In this document: piece after piece, positions 8,461 to 16,503 of the stretch
Position numbering within the stretch: position 1 is the stretch's first letter
Layout: each line of letters begins with the position of its first letter
DNA from: an uncultured Acetatifactor sp.
GTDB taxonomy: Bacteria; Bacillota; Clostridia; Lachnospirales; Lachnospiraceae
Assembly: GCA_910589655.1 (NCBI GenBank)
Contig: CAJUTJ010000177.1
Coordinates: forward strand, 1-43,373
Reading direction: 5' to 3'
DNA: 43,373 bases
Made by a program: the position numbers and the translations under genes
Notes under the pieces: generated by a model
Seen by the model: only the letters and a program-made list of their open reading frames with translations
The model's database searches: none
What the model was told of the DNA's origin: nothing

Positions 8461-10970
8461 TCCTGCTTCCTGTCCGCCATCATAGTCCGGCATGTGCTTT
8501 CCATGTAAGCAGAGTGATTGAAAGCATCCGTCCTTCCGTTATACTCGTGGAGGGGCCGGAACCCGCAAATTCCTTGATGGAGGTGATGACCCATAAGGAT
8601 ACGGAGGCGCCCTTTGCCATTTATTATTCCTACCATGACCAATCGGGGCGGATATCCGAGGAGAAGGAGCGCTATAAGTGTTATTATCCGTTTCTGGATT
8701 ATTCCCCCGAGCTTGCAGCGCTGCGGGAAGGGAAAAGGCTTGGGATTAAGGCCGCATTTATCGATCTGCCCTATGGAGATATTCTGGCGGCATCCAATGA
8801 AGGCAGCGGTCTTCTGAACAGAGATGCGGAGAAAAACAATTACAATGACGACCACTACCTCTCGCAAAACGAATATTTGAGACAGCTTTGTGAGAGAACC
8901 GGGCTTCGCAGCTTTGATGAATTTTGGGAAAAATACTTTGAATTGAACGGGCTGCATCAGGAGGACGGAATATGGTTTTCCAATTTACTAACCTACTGCA
9001 GCCTTGCCAGAGAAAATTCAAAGGAAGAGGAGCTTAAGGCGGAAGGGTGTCTGGCAAGAGAGCGGTATATGGCAGAACGGATTGCGGAATATGCCAAGGC
9101 CGCCGCACCGGATAAAGATACCATACTGGTGATCACGGGAGGATTCCACACACCGGCGTTAAAGGCATTGCTGACAGGCGGGGATGCCGGAGAGAAGCAG
9201 GGACAGATGCCGGAAGGAGACACCGGACGGAAGGAAAGTATACTGCCGCCGCAAGACGCCGGAGAGGAGAAGCAAGGGCAGGCATCAGAGGAAGATACCG
9301 GGCGGAAGGATAGTCTGCCGTCCTCACAGGACTTAGGAGAGAGGCATAGGGAGGGCAAGATTCCGGAAAAGGATCAGGGTGTCTATCTCATGCCTTATTC
9401 CATGGAGGCGGCGGACGCGCTGAACGGATATGCCAGCGGTATGCCTTTCCCCGGATTTTATCAAAAAATATGGGAGAACTTGAGAGAAACGGAGACTCCT
9501 TACAGCGATGTGGTTCTCGATATGATTGTGGCATCCGGCAAGGAAACCCGGAGAAAAGAAGGCTATCTGTCAACCTATGACGAAATCTGCGCCTGTGCCA
9601 TGGCCGGAGGGCTGGCACAGCTGCGGGGCAAGCAGGAGCCGGGGGCTTATGAGCTTCTGGATGCGGTTCTGTCTTCTTTTGTAAAGGGAGAGTACAATTT
9701 GGCTTCGGATACACCCATGCGGATTCTGAGGAAGCGCATGACGGGCAGAAGCGTAGGCAAACTGTGCGCACAGGCGGACGTCCCTCCCATTATTCACGAT
9801 TTTGAGACGGAGTGCAGGAAATTTAAGCTGAAGACAGTGTCCACTTTAGAATCCGAAAGTACCCTGTCTATTTTTTCCAATAAAAAGCACAGGCAGGAAA
9901 GCATGTTCTTTCACCGCATGGGCTTTCTGGACACTGCTTTTGCAAGAAAGATAAAGGGACCCAACCTACAGCTGAAAAGAGACAAGAACCTGATGCGGGA
10001 GATTTGGAAATATAAATGGAATGCGCAGGTGAATTCTGCCCTTATCGACGTATCCGTCTACGGCGCCACCATTGAAGAGGCGGCGTCCGGTTTAGTAAAG
10101 GAAAAGCTGCTGAAAGATATGGGGGCAAAGGAGGGTGCGGTTCTTTTGACCCATGTATTTGAAATGGGCCTGACCGGACAGCTGCAATCCGTCTATGACA
10201 GAGTCCATGAGCTTATACTCCAAGACACGGATTTTTATTCTCTGGCCGAGGCGCTGAGAACTCTGATGATGATGGAGGAGCTTGGGGAACTATATGAATC
10301 CCGTATGGAATTCGGAAGCCTGATCCACATAGGCTGCAGGAAATTAATCGGCCTGCTGCCGTCCATGACAAGGATCAAGGATGAGGATCTGGGTTCCTGT
10401 ATGACTGCGCTGAAGCTTTTGTACCAGATCACAGGACGGAATTCACAAGAACAGAGCGGCCAAGGGAAATATGCGCAGGAGCGGGAGTCCTATTATGACG
10501 CTCTTGTCAGAATGAATGAGGACGGACAGATTCATGCGGGACTCAACGGCTGTATCCATGGAATACTATACGGCAGCGGCAGAGAGACGGCATCGGAAGT
10601 GGAGATGGTGTGCCGCGGGTATCTGATGGGAACCGGAGAGCAGCTGTTCAAAACGGCGCAGTTTTTTAAGGGGGTGTTTTTCACTGCCAGAGATTTGGTC
10701 TTTATCGGAGAAGAATTTCTGAAGATGCTGGATACTTTTTTCGGACAGGTGTCGGCGGAGGAATTTATGGAGCTTTTGCCGGAACTGCGCATGGCTTTTA
10801 CTTACTTCACTCCCAGAGAGACTGATAAAATCGCCGCCATGGCAGCCGGACTTCACGGAACGAAGCAGGAGGATATCCGGAAACGGGAAGTAATCATGCC
10901 CGACTGGTATTCTTACGGGGCGGAAATAGATGGGTATGTGAAGGAAAAAATGGCAGCGCAGGATAGGTGA
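8421..10970 (+). CDS. DUF5682 family protein, YehM-like
   Basis: 849 residues, starting inside the end of the ATPase gene with an AAGGTGG ribosome-binding site. The N-terminal region carries LLPVRHHSPACAFHV, ILVEGPEPAN, AAFIDLPYGD and ITGGFHTPAL. This spread of His, Glu-Gly-Pro and Gly-Gly-x-His motifs is reminiscent of the TraB/ChaN-like fold, although that comparison is mine. The C-terminal half is helical, with an ALIDVSVYGATIEEAA segment. Between the GGFHT motif and VYLMPYSMEAADALNGY lies a polar low-complexity insert (about residues 253-313) built of two 24-25-residue repeats beginning DAGE and containing DTGRK. E. coli YehM sits beside YehL in the same order. The molecular function is unknown. 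Confidence 0.85.
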   Translation: MEKILRSEEMAEIILLPVRHHSPACAFHVSRVIESIRPSVILVEGPEPANSLMEVMTHKDTEAPFAIYYSYHDQSGRISEEKERYKCYYPFLDYSPELAALREGKRLGIKAAFIDLPYGDILAASNEGSGLLNRDAEKNNYNDDHYLSQNEYLRQLCERTGLRSFDEFWEKYFELNGLHQEDGIWFSNLLTYCSLARENSKEEELKAEGCLARERYMAERIAEYAKAAAPDKDTILVITGGFHTPALKALLTGGDAGEKQGQMPEGDTGRKESILPPQDAGEEKQGQASEEDTGRKDSLPSSQDLGERHREGKIPEKDQGVYLMPYSMEAADALNGYASGMPFPGFYQKIWENLRETETPYSDVVLDMIVASGKETRRKEGYLSTYDEICACAMAGGLAQLRGKQEPGAYELLDAVLSSFVKGEYNLASDTPMRILRKRMTGRSVGKLCAQADVPPIIHDFETECRKFKLKTVSTLESESTLSIFSNKKHRQESMFFHRMGFLDTAFARKIKGPNLQLKRDKNLMREIWKYKWNAQVNSALIDVSVYGATIEEAASGLVKEKLLKDMGAKEGAVLLTHVFEMGLTGQLQSVYDRVHELILQDTDFYSLAEALRTLMMMEELGELYESRMEFGSLIHIGCRKLIGLLPSMTRIKDEDLGSCMTALKLLYQITGRNSQEQSGQGKYAQERESYYDALVRMNEDGQIHAGLNGCIHGILYGSGRETASEVEMVCRGYLMGTGEQLFKTAQFFKGVFFTARDLVFIGEEFLKMLDTFFGQVSAEEFMELLPELRMAFTYFTPRETDKIAAMAAGLHGTKQEDIRKREVIMPDWYSYGAEIDGYVKEKMAAQDR

Positions 10971-11046
10971 TAATGATTAAAAGGGGTGCGGCCGCCTTTG
11001 GTCTTTTGCCGAAGCAATAGAAAACGGCGGAAAGGGTGATATACGG

Positions 11047-12072
11047 ATGTATGATGTGATAGTGGTCGGGGCGGGACCTGCGGGATGCACGGCAGCCAAG
11101 GTATTAGCGGAAAAAGGGCGGAAAGTACTTCTGGTGGAAAAGTTCGAGATGCCCAGATATAAGTCCTGTTCAGGTGTCCTGATCAAAAAATCAATGGAGC
11201 TTGTGAAGCGCTATTTCGGAGAGAAAGTGCCGGAGTCCGCCATGTGTATCCCGACAGAGAACAGAGGCATGATTTTCACAAATGACGCGGGGAGGGAATA
11301 CCGCTTCGAGCAGGAGGGGCTTAATATATGGCGCAGTCATTTTGACGGCTGGCTTGCGGAAAAGGCAAAAGAAAGCGGTGCGGAGGTCAGGGACGGCGTG
11401 GCGGTTCTTTCTTGTATGGAAAAAGGCGGGATTGTGGAAGTCTGCCTGCATGGGGAGAACAATGATACGGAAAGCGCCGGATATGTGATTGATTGTGAGG
11501 GCGTTGTGGGGACTTTGAAACGGAAACTAACCGGAGAGGTTCCCGGATATATAACTACCTTCCAGACCTTTAATGAGGGCAGTATAGAGTTAGATCCGCA
11601 TTACTTTTATGCGTATCTGCAGCCGGAGCTTTCGGAGTATGACGCATGGTTTAACGTCAAGGATAAACGGTTGGTGCTTGGGGTATCCGTGAAGGATGTG
11701 GATAAGGTCAGGCATTATTATAAGCGCTTCATTGTTTATATGGAAGAAAACCACCATTTGAAGATCAGCAGGCAGACGAAGGAGGAAAAGTGGCTGATGC
11801 CCCATATTCGCCCGGGATGCCGTGTGGACTACGGCATGGGGCGTATTCTATTCGCCGGAGAAGTCGCCGGATTCTTAAACCCTATGGGCGAAGGGATATC
11901 TGCCGGAATGGAGAGCGGATATTGTGCCGCCTGTGCAATAGCGGCACATTCCGATAACCCGGAAGCAATCAGGGAGGCTTACAGGCAAAGCACGGAAAAT
12001 TTGAAATCTTATATGCAGCGTCAGTGGAGCCTTGTGGGGGGAATGGCCGGCACGTTCAGGGAGATGGAGTGA
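11047..12072 (+). CDS. FAD-dependent oxidoreductase, geranylgeranyl-reductase-like family
   Basis: 341 residues. The N-terminal dinucleotide-binding motif is VIVVGAGPAGCTAAKVLAEKG, with the acidic end of strand 2 in LLVEK. The second FAD motif is RILFAGEVAGFLNPMGEGIS near residue 265, where the usual GDAAG appears as GEVAG. A Cys pair-like PRYKSCSGVL near residue 40 is typical of geranylgeranyl reductase relatives, which reduce isoprenoid double bonds or oxidise reduced flavin substrates. It starts 77 bases after the DUF5682 gene in the same direction and may be co-transcribed, but it is not a usual part of yeh loci. The substrate cannot be told from the sequence. Confidence 0.85.
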   Translation: MYDVIVVGAGPAGCTAAKVLAEKGRKVLLVEKFEMPRYKSCSGVLIKKSMELVKRYFGEKVPESAMCIPTENRGMIFTNDAGREYRFEQEGLNIWRSHFDGWLAEKAKESGAEVRDGVAVLSCMEKGGIVEVCLHGENNDTESAGYVIDCEGVVGTLKRKLTGEVPGYITTFQTFNEGSIELDPHYFYAYLQPELSEYDAWFNVKDKRLVLGVSVKDVDKVRHYYKRFIVYMEENHHLKISRQTKEEKWLMPHIRPGCRVDYGMGRILFAGEVAGFLNPMGEGISAGMESGYCAACAIAAHSDNPEAIREAYRQSTENLKSYMQRQWSLVGGMAGTFREME

Positions 12073-12251
12073 GAGTATGTTTAGGAATTTGCAACGATTC
12101 TCTTTTATGCTCCAAAGTAAGCGGACTATCAAAATCAATGAAACTATTGTCTGGTCTTGCAAACTGCTTTCTCTGTTTAAGGTTACGCTATGAAATGGTT
12201 TTGTTTCCTTGTCGCAATAGGCAATGCAATCTCCTACAAGGAAAACGCCTT

Positions 12252-12381
12252 GCGGTTCACTTCATTTACAGCAACCTTTGCACAGAAATCGCAAAACAGC
12301 GATTTCGCGCATGTCTGTCTCGGGTTTATCACGCAGAAACAGCGTGAAAACACCTCGCGGAGACAGCGAGTGAACAGTAAT
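12252..12381 (-). repeat. GTTACTGTT-ended MITE, 130-bp degraded copy (inverted)
   Basis: Its reverse complement starts ATTACTGTTCACTCGCTGTC and shares long identical blocks (GACAGACATGCGCGAAATC, CTGTTTTGCGATTTCTGTGC) with the copy at 31565-31673. The far end is decayed to AGTGAACCGCAAG. An internal hairpin AAATCGC-aaaaca-GCGATTT is present. Confidence 0.8.
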
Positions 12382-12504
12382 ACAATGCCGTTACATTTCA
12401 TAGCAGGGTAAGATGTTAGTGGTTGACAAGCAGGAATAGTAACTTTTATAATAGTTATTGTATAAGAGTGTGTTTGAAAAATACTTTCCGCGGGGCGTGT
12501 CACA

Positions 12505-12559
12505 CTTCCAGACATGCCGCCATCGGCGGCACAAACAATCAATGAATTGGTGCAAGTCT
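12505..12559 (+). repeat. Two-hairpin dispersed repeat, partial copy (first half)
   Basis: It carries CTTCCAGACATGCCGCC-atc-GGCGGCACAAACAAT and then GAATTGGTGCAAGTCT. The stem reads GCC/GGC where other copies have GAC/GTC, a compensated change. The second hairpin half is missing. Confidence 0.8.
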
Positions 12560-12653
12560 CAATTTGAGAAATCAGAGGGGTATTGCCCCCGGGTTGAGGC
12601 GCAGCGGGCCGCATTGTGGGCGGGCAAACGAGGAATGGTTTTTCCGATACGCT

Positions 12654-12819
12654 CTAGTATAATCCACCTAAATTATCCCTATGTTTCGCTGGTCTAAATT
12701 TCCTCCTGACTGCGTTGGCTTCACTCGACGATGCCACCGCATCGACTCGTTCAGCCGCCTTGCAGACTGAAAATTTATCCTGCGCCAAACATACGGGCAA
12801 TTAGGGCGGATTATACTAG
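12654..12819. repeat. 166-bp inverted-repeat element (CTAGTATAATCC ends)
   Basis: Terminal inverted repeats of 36 bp, with the first 12 (CTAGTATAATCC) perfect and 29 of 36 matching overall. The interior has no gene. It is directly abutted by the next repeat element, sharing the AG at its right end. No second copy of this family was seen in the window. Confidence 0.75.
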
Positions 12820-12992
12820 TGTACTGACCAGATTACTTTCAGCTAAATAGCGCAGAATGAATTTTCAGTCTGCAAGGAAGATTTCCTTTTCCGATTTTCC
12901 GGCGGACTGCGTTGTTTACACCGCCTTCCTCAAACGCTTTGCCTTGAAAAATGATTCCGGGGAATTTGGCCGGATGTAATATGGCCGGTATA
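12818..12992 (-). repeat. AGTGTACTGACC-ended element, diverged copy
   Basis: It begins AGTGTACTGACCAGATTAC and matches, for about 70 bases, the reverse complement of the element at 35196-35341 (TTTCAGCTAAATAGCGCAGAATGAATTTTCAG is common to both apart from single changes). The far end (GGATGTAATATGGCCGGTAT) is weakly similar to the other terminus. It fills the space up to 80 bases before the chemoreceptor gene. Confidence 0.65.
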
Positions 12993-13071
12993 TTTATTTA
13001 TATAGAAGAACGGCTGAATATATTGATCCGAATATCCTATATTCAAGCCATGTAAGCGGGGGAAATTTGAA

Positions 13072-15045
13072 ATGAAAAGCATTCGAACCAAAATCACACT
13101 GTGTCTTATTTTGACTGTCCTGATCGGACAGATCGCATCCGGCTCTTCCAGCATTCTGTTAAACTACAACAATACCATATCCACTGTAGAGCAGATGATG
13201 ACTCAGACGGCGGTTCTGGCGGCGGGACGTGCGCAGCAGGAACTGGCGGTGTATAAGAATGTTGTCATGGAGGTGGGGTGTATTCCGCAGTTGTCCGATC
13301 CGGAAGTGACGGTGGAAGAAAAGCAGGCTATTATTGATGAGCGCGTTTCCATGCACGGTTTCCGAAGGGGAAATATTGTAGGCATGGATGGTATCAGTAT
13401 TTTTGACGGAAATGATTATTCTGACCGTGAATATGTGCGTCAGGCCATGCGGGGAAATGTTTATGTATCGGAGCCATTGGTCAGCAAGATTACAGGGGAA
13501 CTGTCCATTATGGTAGCGGCACCGTTATATTCTGAGGGAAACTATGGAAAATCCATTGTGGGTGTCGTATATTTTGTCCCAAATGAAACTTTTTTGAACG
13601 ATATTGTATCGGCCATTCAGATGGGGGAAAACAGCAGAGCATACATGATTAATAAGACCGGTGATACGATTGCCGATATTACGCTGGATACGATCACGGT
13701 TCAAAACATAGAGGCGGAGGCGCAGAGCGATCCCGCGCTTCGGGAGCTGGCGGCGATCCATGCTGAGATGCGTCAGGGGAAAAACGGCTTCGGGAGCTAT
13801 GTAAACGGAGAAGACAAAATGTATGCGGCTTATGCCCCCGTGACGGATACGGACGGCTGGAGCATCGCGGTGACGGTACCGCAGATCAATTATCTGGCTT
13901 CCACGCGGGACGCTATGGTTATCAATATCTTGGTGATCGGGATGTCCATATTGATTTCGGTTATCGTAGCGCTGGTTTTGGCTCTCAATATCGGTAATCC
14001 TATGAAGGCCTGCGTAAATCGGATGAAGCTGCTTGTGCAGGGGGATTTGGAGACACCCATGCCTAAAATTTCAAACAAGGATGAAACCGGTGTGCTTGTC
14101 AGATCCACGGAGACTTTGGTGGAGGGGCTTCGTACCGTTATCAGCGACATCAGTTATCTGCTCAATGAGATGGCAAATCAGAATCTGGATGTTCACACGG
14201 AGCATGAGGAAGTGTATGTGGGCAGCTTTCAGAGCATTCTGCTTTCCATGCGAAATATGCGGGTGGAGCTGAACAGCGCCATGCGCCAAGTCAATCATTC
14301 CGCGGAGGGAGTGGCAAATGCCAGCAATCAATTATCCTCAAGTGCACAGACGCTGAGTCAGGGGACTACGGAGCAGGCCAGCTCGGTACAGGAATTGGCG
14401 GCACGGATCAGCGTGATTTCCGAGGAAGTTAAAAATACTGCCAGCGGGGCATTGGATGTCAGAAGCCAGACGCATCAGACCGGTGAAGAAGTTTTCCTGT
14501 GTAACCAGAAGATGCAGAATCTGGTGGAGGCCATGGAAAAGATTCAGACCAGCTCCAATGAGATTGAAAAGATTCTTAAGACAATAGATGACATTGCATT
14601 CCAGACCAATATACTGGCGCTGAATGCGGCAGTGGAGGCGGCCAGAGCCGGCAGTGCGGGAAAGGGCTTTGCCGTTGTTGCGGAGGAGGTTCGCGATTTG
14701 GCCGGCAAATCTGCGGAGGCGGCTAGAAATACATCGGAACTTATTGCACATTCTACGGATGCGGTACATATCGGTACGGAAATTGCCCAGAATACGGCCA
14801 GTGTTCTTCTTGAGGTTGTGAACAGCATTCAATCCGTGGTGGACGCCATCGACCATATTGCCGTAGTATCCAACGAGCAGTCGAAGTCGGTTGAGCAGGT
14901 TTCCGAGGGCATCAATCAGATTTCCATGGTGGTGCAGAGCAACAGCGCCACCGCCGAAGAGGGGGCTGCTGCCAGTGAGCAGCTTTCCGCCGAAGCTGTC
15001 TGCTTGAAGGATTTGGTGAATCAGTTTACGCTTTCTTCGGAATGA
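13072..15045 (+). CDS. Methyl-accepting chemotaxis protein with extracellular Cache-type sensor
   Basis: 657 residues. A first membrane segment lies at about residues 8-28, then an extracellular region of about 250 residues with the pattern of a double Cache domain (MDGISIFDGNDYSDREYVRQA, DGWSIAVTVPQ). A second membrane segment (VINILVIGMSILISVIVALVLAL) at about 283-306 is followed by HAMP. The cytoplasmic signalling tip is IAFQTNILALNAAVEAARAG, then GKGFAVVAEEVRDLAGKSAEAA. Such proteins bind small ligands outside the cell and control CheA. No che genes are nearby. It sits alone behind 1 kb of repeats, between the two halves of the yeh-like locus. The ribosome-binding site is GGGGGAAA. Confidence 0.95.
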   Translation: MKSIRTKITLCLILTVLIGQIASGSSSILLNYNNTISTVEQMMTQTAVLAAGRAQQELAVYKNVVMEVGCIPQLSDPEVTVEEKQAIIDERVSMHGFRRGNIVGMDGISIFDGNDYSDREYVRQAMRGNVYVSEPLVSKITGELSIMVAAPLYSEGNYGKSIVGVVYFVPNETFLNDIVSAIQMGENSRAYMINKTGDTIADITLDTITVQNIEAEAQSDPALRELAAIHAEMRQGKNGFGSYVNGEDKMYAAYAPVTDTDGWSIAVTVPQINYLASTRDAMVINILVIGMSILISVIVALVLALNIGNPMKACVNRMKLLVQGDLETPMPKISNKDETGVLVRSTETLVEGLRTVISDISYLLNEMANQNLDVHTEHEEVYVGSFQSILLSMRNMRVELNSAMRQVNHSAEGVANASNQLSSSAQTLSQGTTEQASSVQELAARISVISEEVKNTASGALDVRSQTHQTGEEVFLCNQKMQNLVEAMEKIQTSSNEIEKILKTIDDIAFQTNILALNAAVEAARAGSAGKGFAVVAEEVRDLAGKSAEAARNTSELIAHSTDAVHIGTEIAQNTASVLLEVVNSIQSVVDAIDHIAVVSNEQSKSVEQVSEGINQISMVVQSNSATAEEGAAASEQLSAEAVCLKDLVNQFTLSSE

Positions 15046-15087
15046 CTGTAATAGGGCAGGAATAGACATGTAATATAGACAGCCTTT

Positions 15088-15131
15088 GGCTATTCCCGGT
15101 ACGGGTTTTATCATCCGGACAGGGAATAGCC
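15088..15131 (+). terminator. Likely terminator after the chemoreceptor gene
   Basis: Perfect 10-bp inverted repeat GGCTATTCCC (15088-15097) and GGGAATAGCC (15122-15131), 43 bases after the stop codon. The following TTGCTTTAT is only moderately T-rich. A small CCCG-gta-CGGG hairpin followed by TTTT is nested inside. Confidence 0.55.
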
Positions 15132-15236
15132 TTGCTTTATATTCTGAGCTGCCTTTTTATATGCCGGCGGATATTTTATAACATATATGCGGGATATCTA
15201 TGATTCAAGACTTTTATAGTAAAGGGGTAGGTAAAA

Positions 15237-16364
15237 ATGGCTGACGAACAGGAGATATTGAACCGGTGGCGGCTGGTTCTGGGGAAATATTCCGCCGGGC
15301 AGCTCTCTTTTTCTTCCGGTGAGATAAACTATATGGAAATGGAAAATGTGCTGGATTATCTGTACTCAAGGGAATACGGGGAGGAACAGGAACTGCGGAA
15401 GGACAGAACGGGGGGCAGTGAGGGATCCCGGCTCACGGTGCCTCACTGGCTGCATCAGATTAAGAAGCTGTTTCCCAAGCGAACGGTGGAAATCATGGAA
15501 CGTCATGCTCTGGAAAAATACGGCATGACGGAGCTTGTGACGGATCCGGAAGTTTTGAGGAAGCTGGAACCTAACAGAGAGCTTTTGAAAACCATTTTGG
15601 AATTAAAGCATATGATGAAGGGTGAAGTGCTGGAGCTTGCAAGGCAGATTGTAAAAAAGGTGGCGGATGAGATAGCCGGAAAATTGGAGCAAGAGGTCAG
15701 GATATCATTTTTCGGGCAGTTGAACCGCAATGCCAGCAGTCCGGTGAAATCGGCCAGAAACCTTGATATGAAAAAGACCATCCGCATGAACCTGAAAAAT
15801 TACGACGTGGACCGGCAGCAGCTGGTGCTGAAAAATGTTTATTTCAATTCCCGTATGAAAAAGTATAACCAGTGGAGGGTGGTAATCTGTGTGGATGAGA
15901 GCGGCTCCATGCTTGACTCCGTTATTCACAGCGCCATTATGGCCGGTATTTTTGCAAAGCTGCCCATGCTGGATACCCGATTGGTGATATTTGATACGAA
16001 TGTGGTGGATCTGAGCGGCTATGTGGAAGATCCTGTGGAGACTTTGATGAGTATCCAGCTGGGAGGCGGCACTAATATTGCCGGCGCCCTTGCCTATTGT
16101 GAGGGACTCATTGATTTCCCTTGCCGCACAATGGTAGTTTTAGTTACCGATCTTTATGAGGGAGGAGGATATCAGCGGCTTTACAGTGTTTCGAAAGGCA
16201 TCATTGAGAGCGGTGCAAAGCTGGTGGTATTGACGGCGCTTGACATGGAGGCGGTTCCTAATTATGACAGGAATGCAGCGGCGGCATTGGCCGATATGGG
16301 GGCATTTGTAGGTGCAATGACGCCGGAGGAACTGGCGGAATGGATAGGGAAGGTCATTGTGTAG
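15237..16364 (+). CDS. VWA-domain protein, YehP-like (MoxR partner)
   Basis: 375 residues. The C-terminal half is a von Willebrand A domain with a complete metal-ion-dependent adhesion site: DESGSM (about residue 220), the Thr of GGGTNIAGAL (about 280) and the Asp of LVTDLYEGG (about 305). The N-terminal half is helical and charged. VWA proteins of this type work with MoxR ATPases as substrate adaptors; YehP plays that place in the E. coli yeh set. It starts after an AGGGGTAGG ribosome-binding site. The last 45 bases are duplicated just downstream of the stop, and the SWIM gene follows after 139 bases. Confidence 0.9.
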   Translation: MADEQEILNRWRLVLGKYSAGQLSFSSGEINYMEMENVLDYLYSREYGEEQELRKDRTGGSEGSRLTVPHWLHQIKKLFPKRTVEIMERHALEKYGMTELVTDPEVLRKLEPNRELLKTILELKHMMKGEVLELARQIVKKVADEIAGKLEQEVRISFFGQLNRNASSPVKSARNLDMKKTIRMNLKNYDVDRQQLVLKNVYFNSRMKKYNQWRVVICVDESGSMLDSVIHSAIMAGIFAKLPMLDTRLVIFDTNVVDLSGYVEDPVETLMSIQLGGGTNIAGALAYCEGLIDFPCRTMVVLVTDLYEGGGYQRLYSVSKGIIESGAKLVVLTALDMEAVPNYDRNAAAALADMGAFVGAMTPEELAEWIGKVIV

Positions 16365-16414
16365 GCAAAATGGCGCCGGAGGAACTGGCGGAATGGATAG
16401 GGAAGGCAATTGTG
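16321..16414 (+). repeat. 53-bp-period duplication of the 3' end of the VWA gene
   Basis: The bases from CGCCGGAGGAACTGGCGGAA to the stop (16321 on) recur at 16374 with two changes. The second copy lies past the stop codon and is not part of the protein. Confidence 0.9.
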
Positions 16415-16503
16415 CAGGTGAAACAAGGACACCGGAAGGACTGTCAGCCTAAATGTGGAGAAGGACGGCGGACTGTGGGGATGAAGGATAGGGTGATGGC
16501 GGC

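Noticed and set aside
11047..12072. Flavoprotein as a core part of the yeh-like system
   Set aside because: The E. coli set lacks it and only position supports the link, so it is kept as a neighbour and not called a component.
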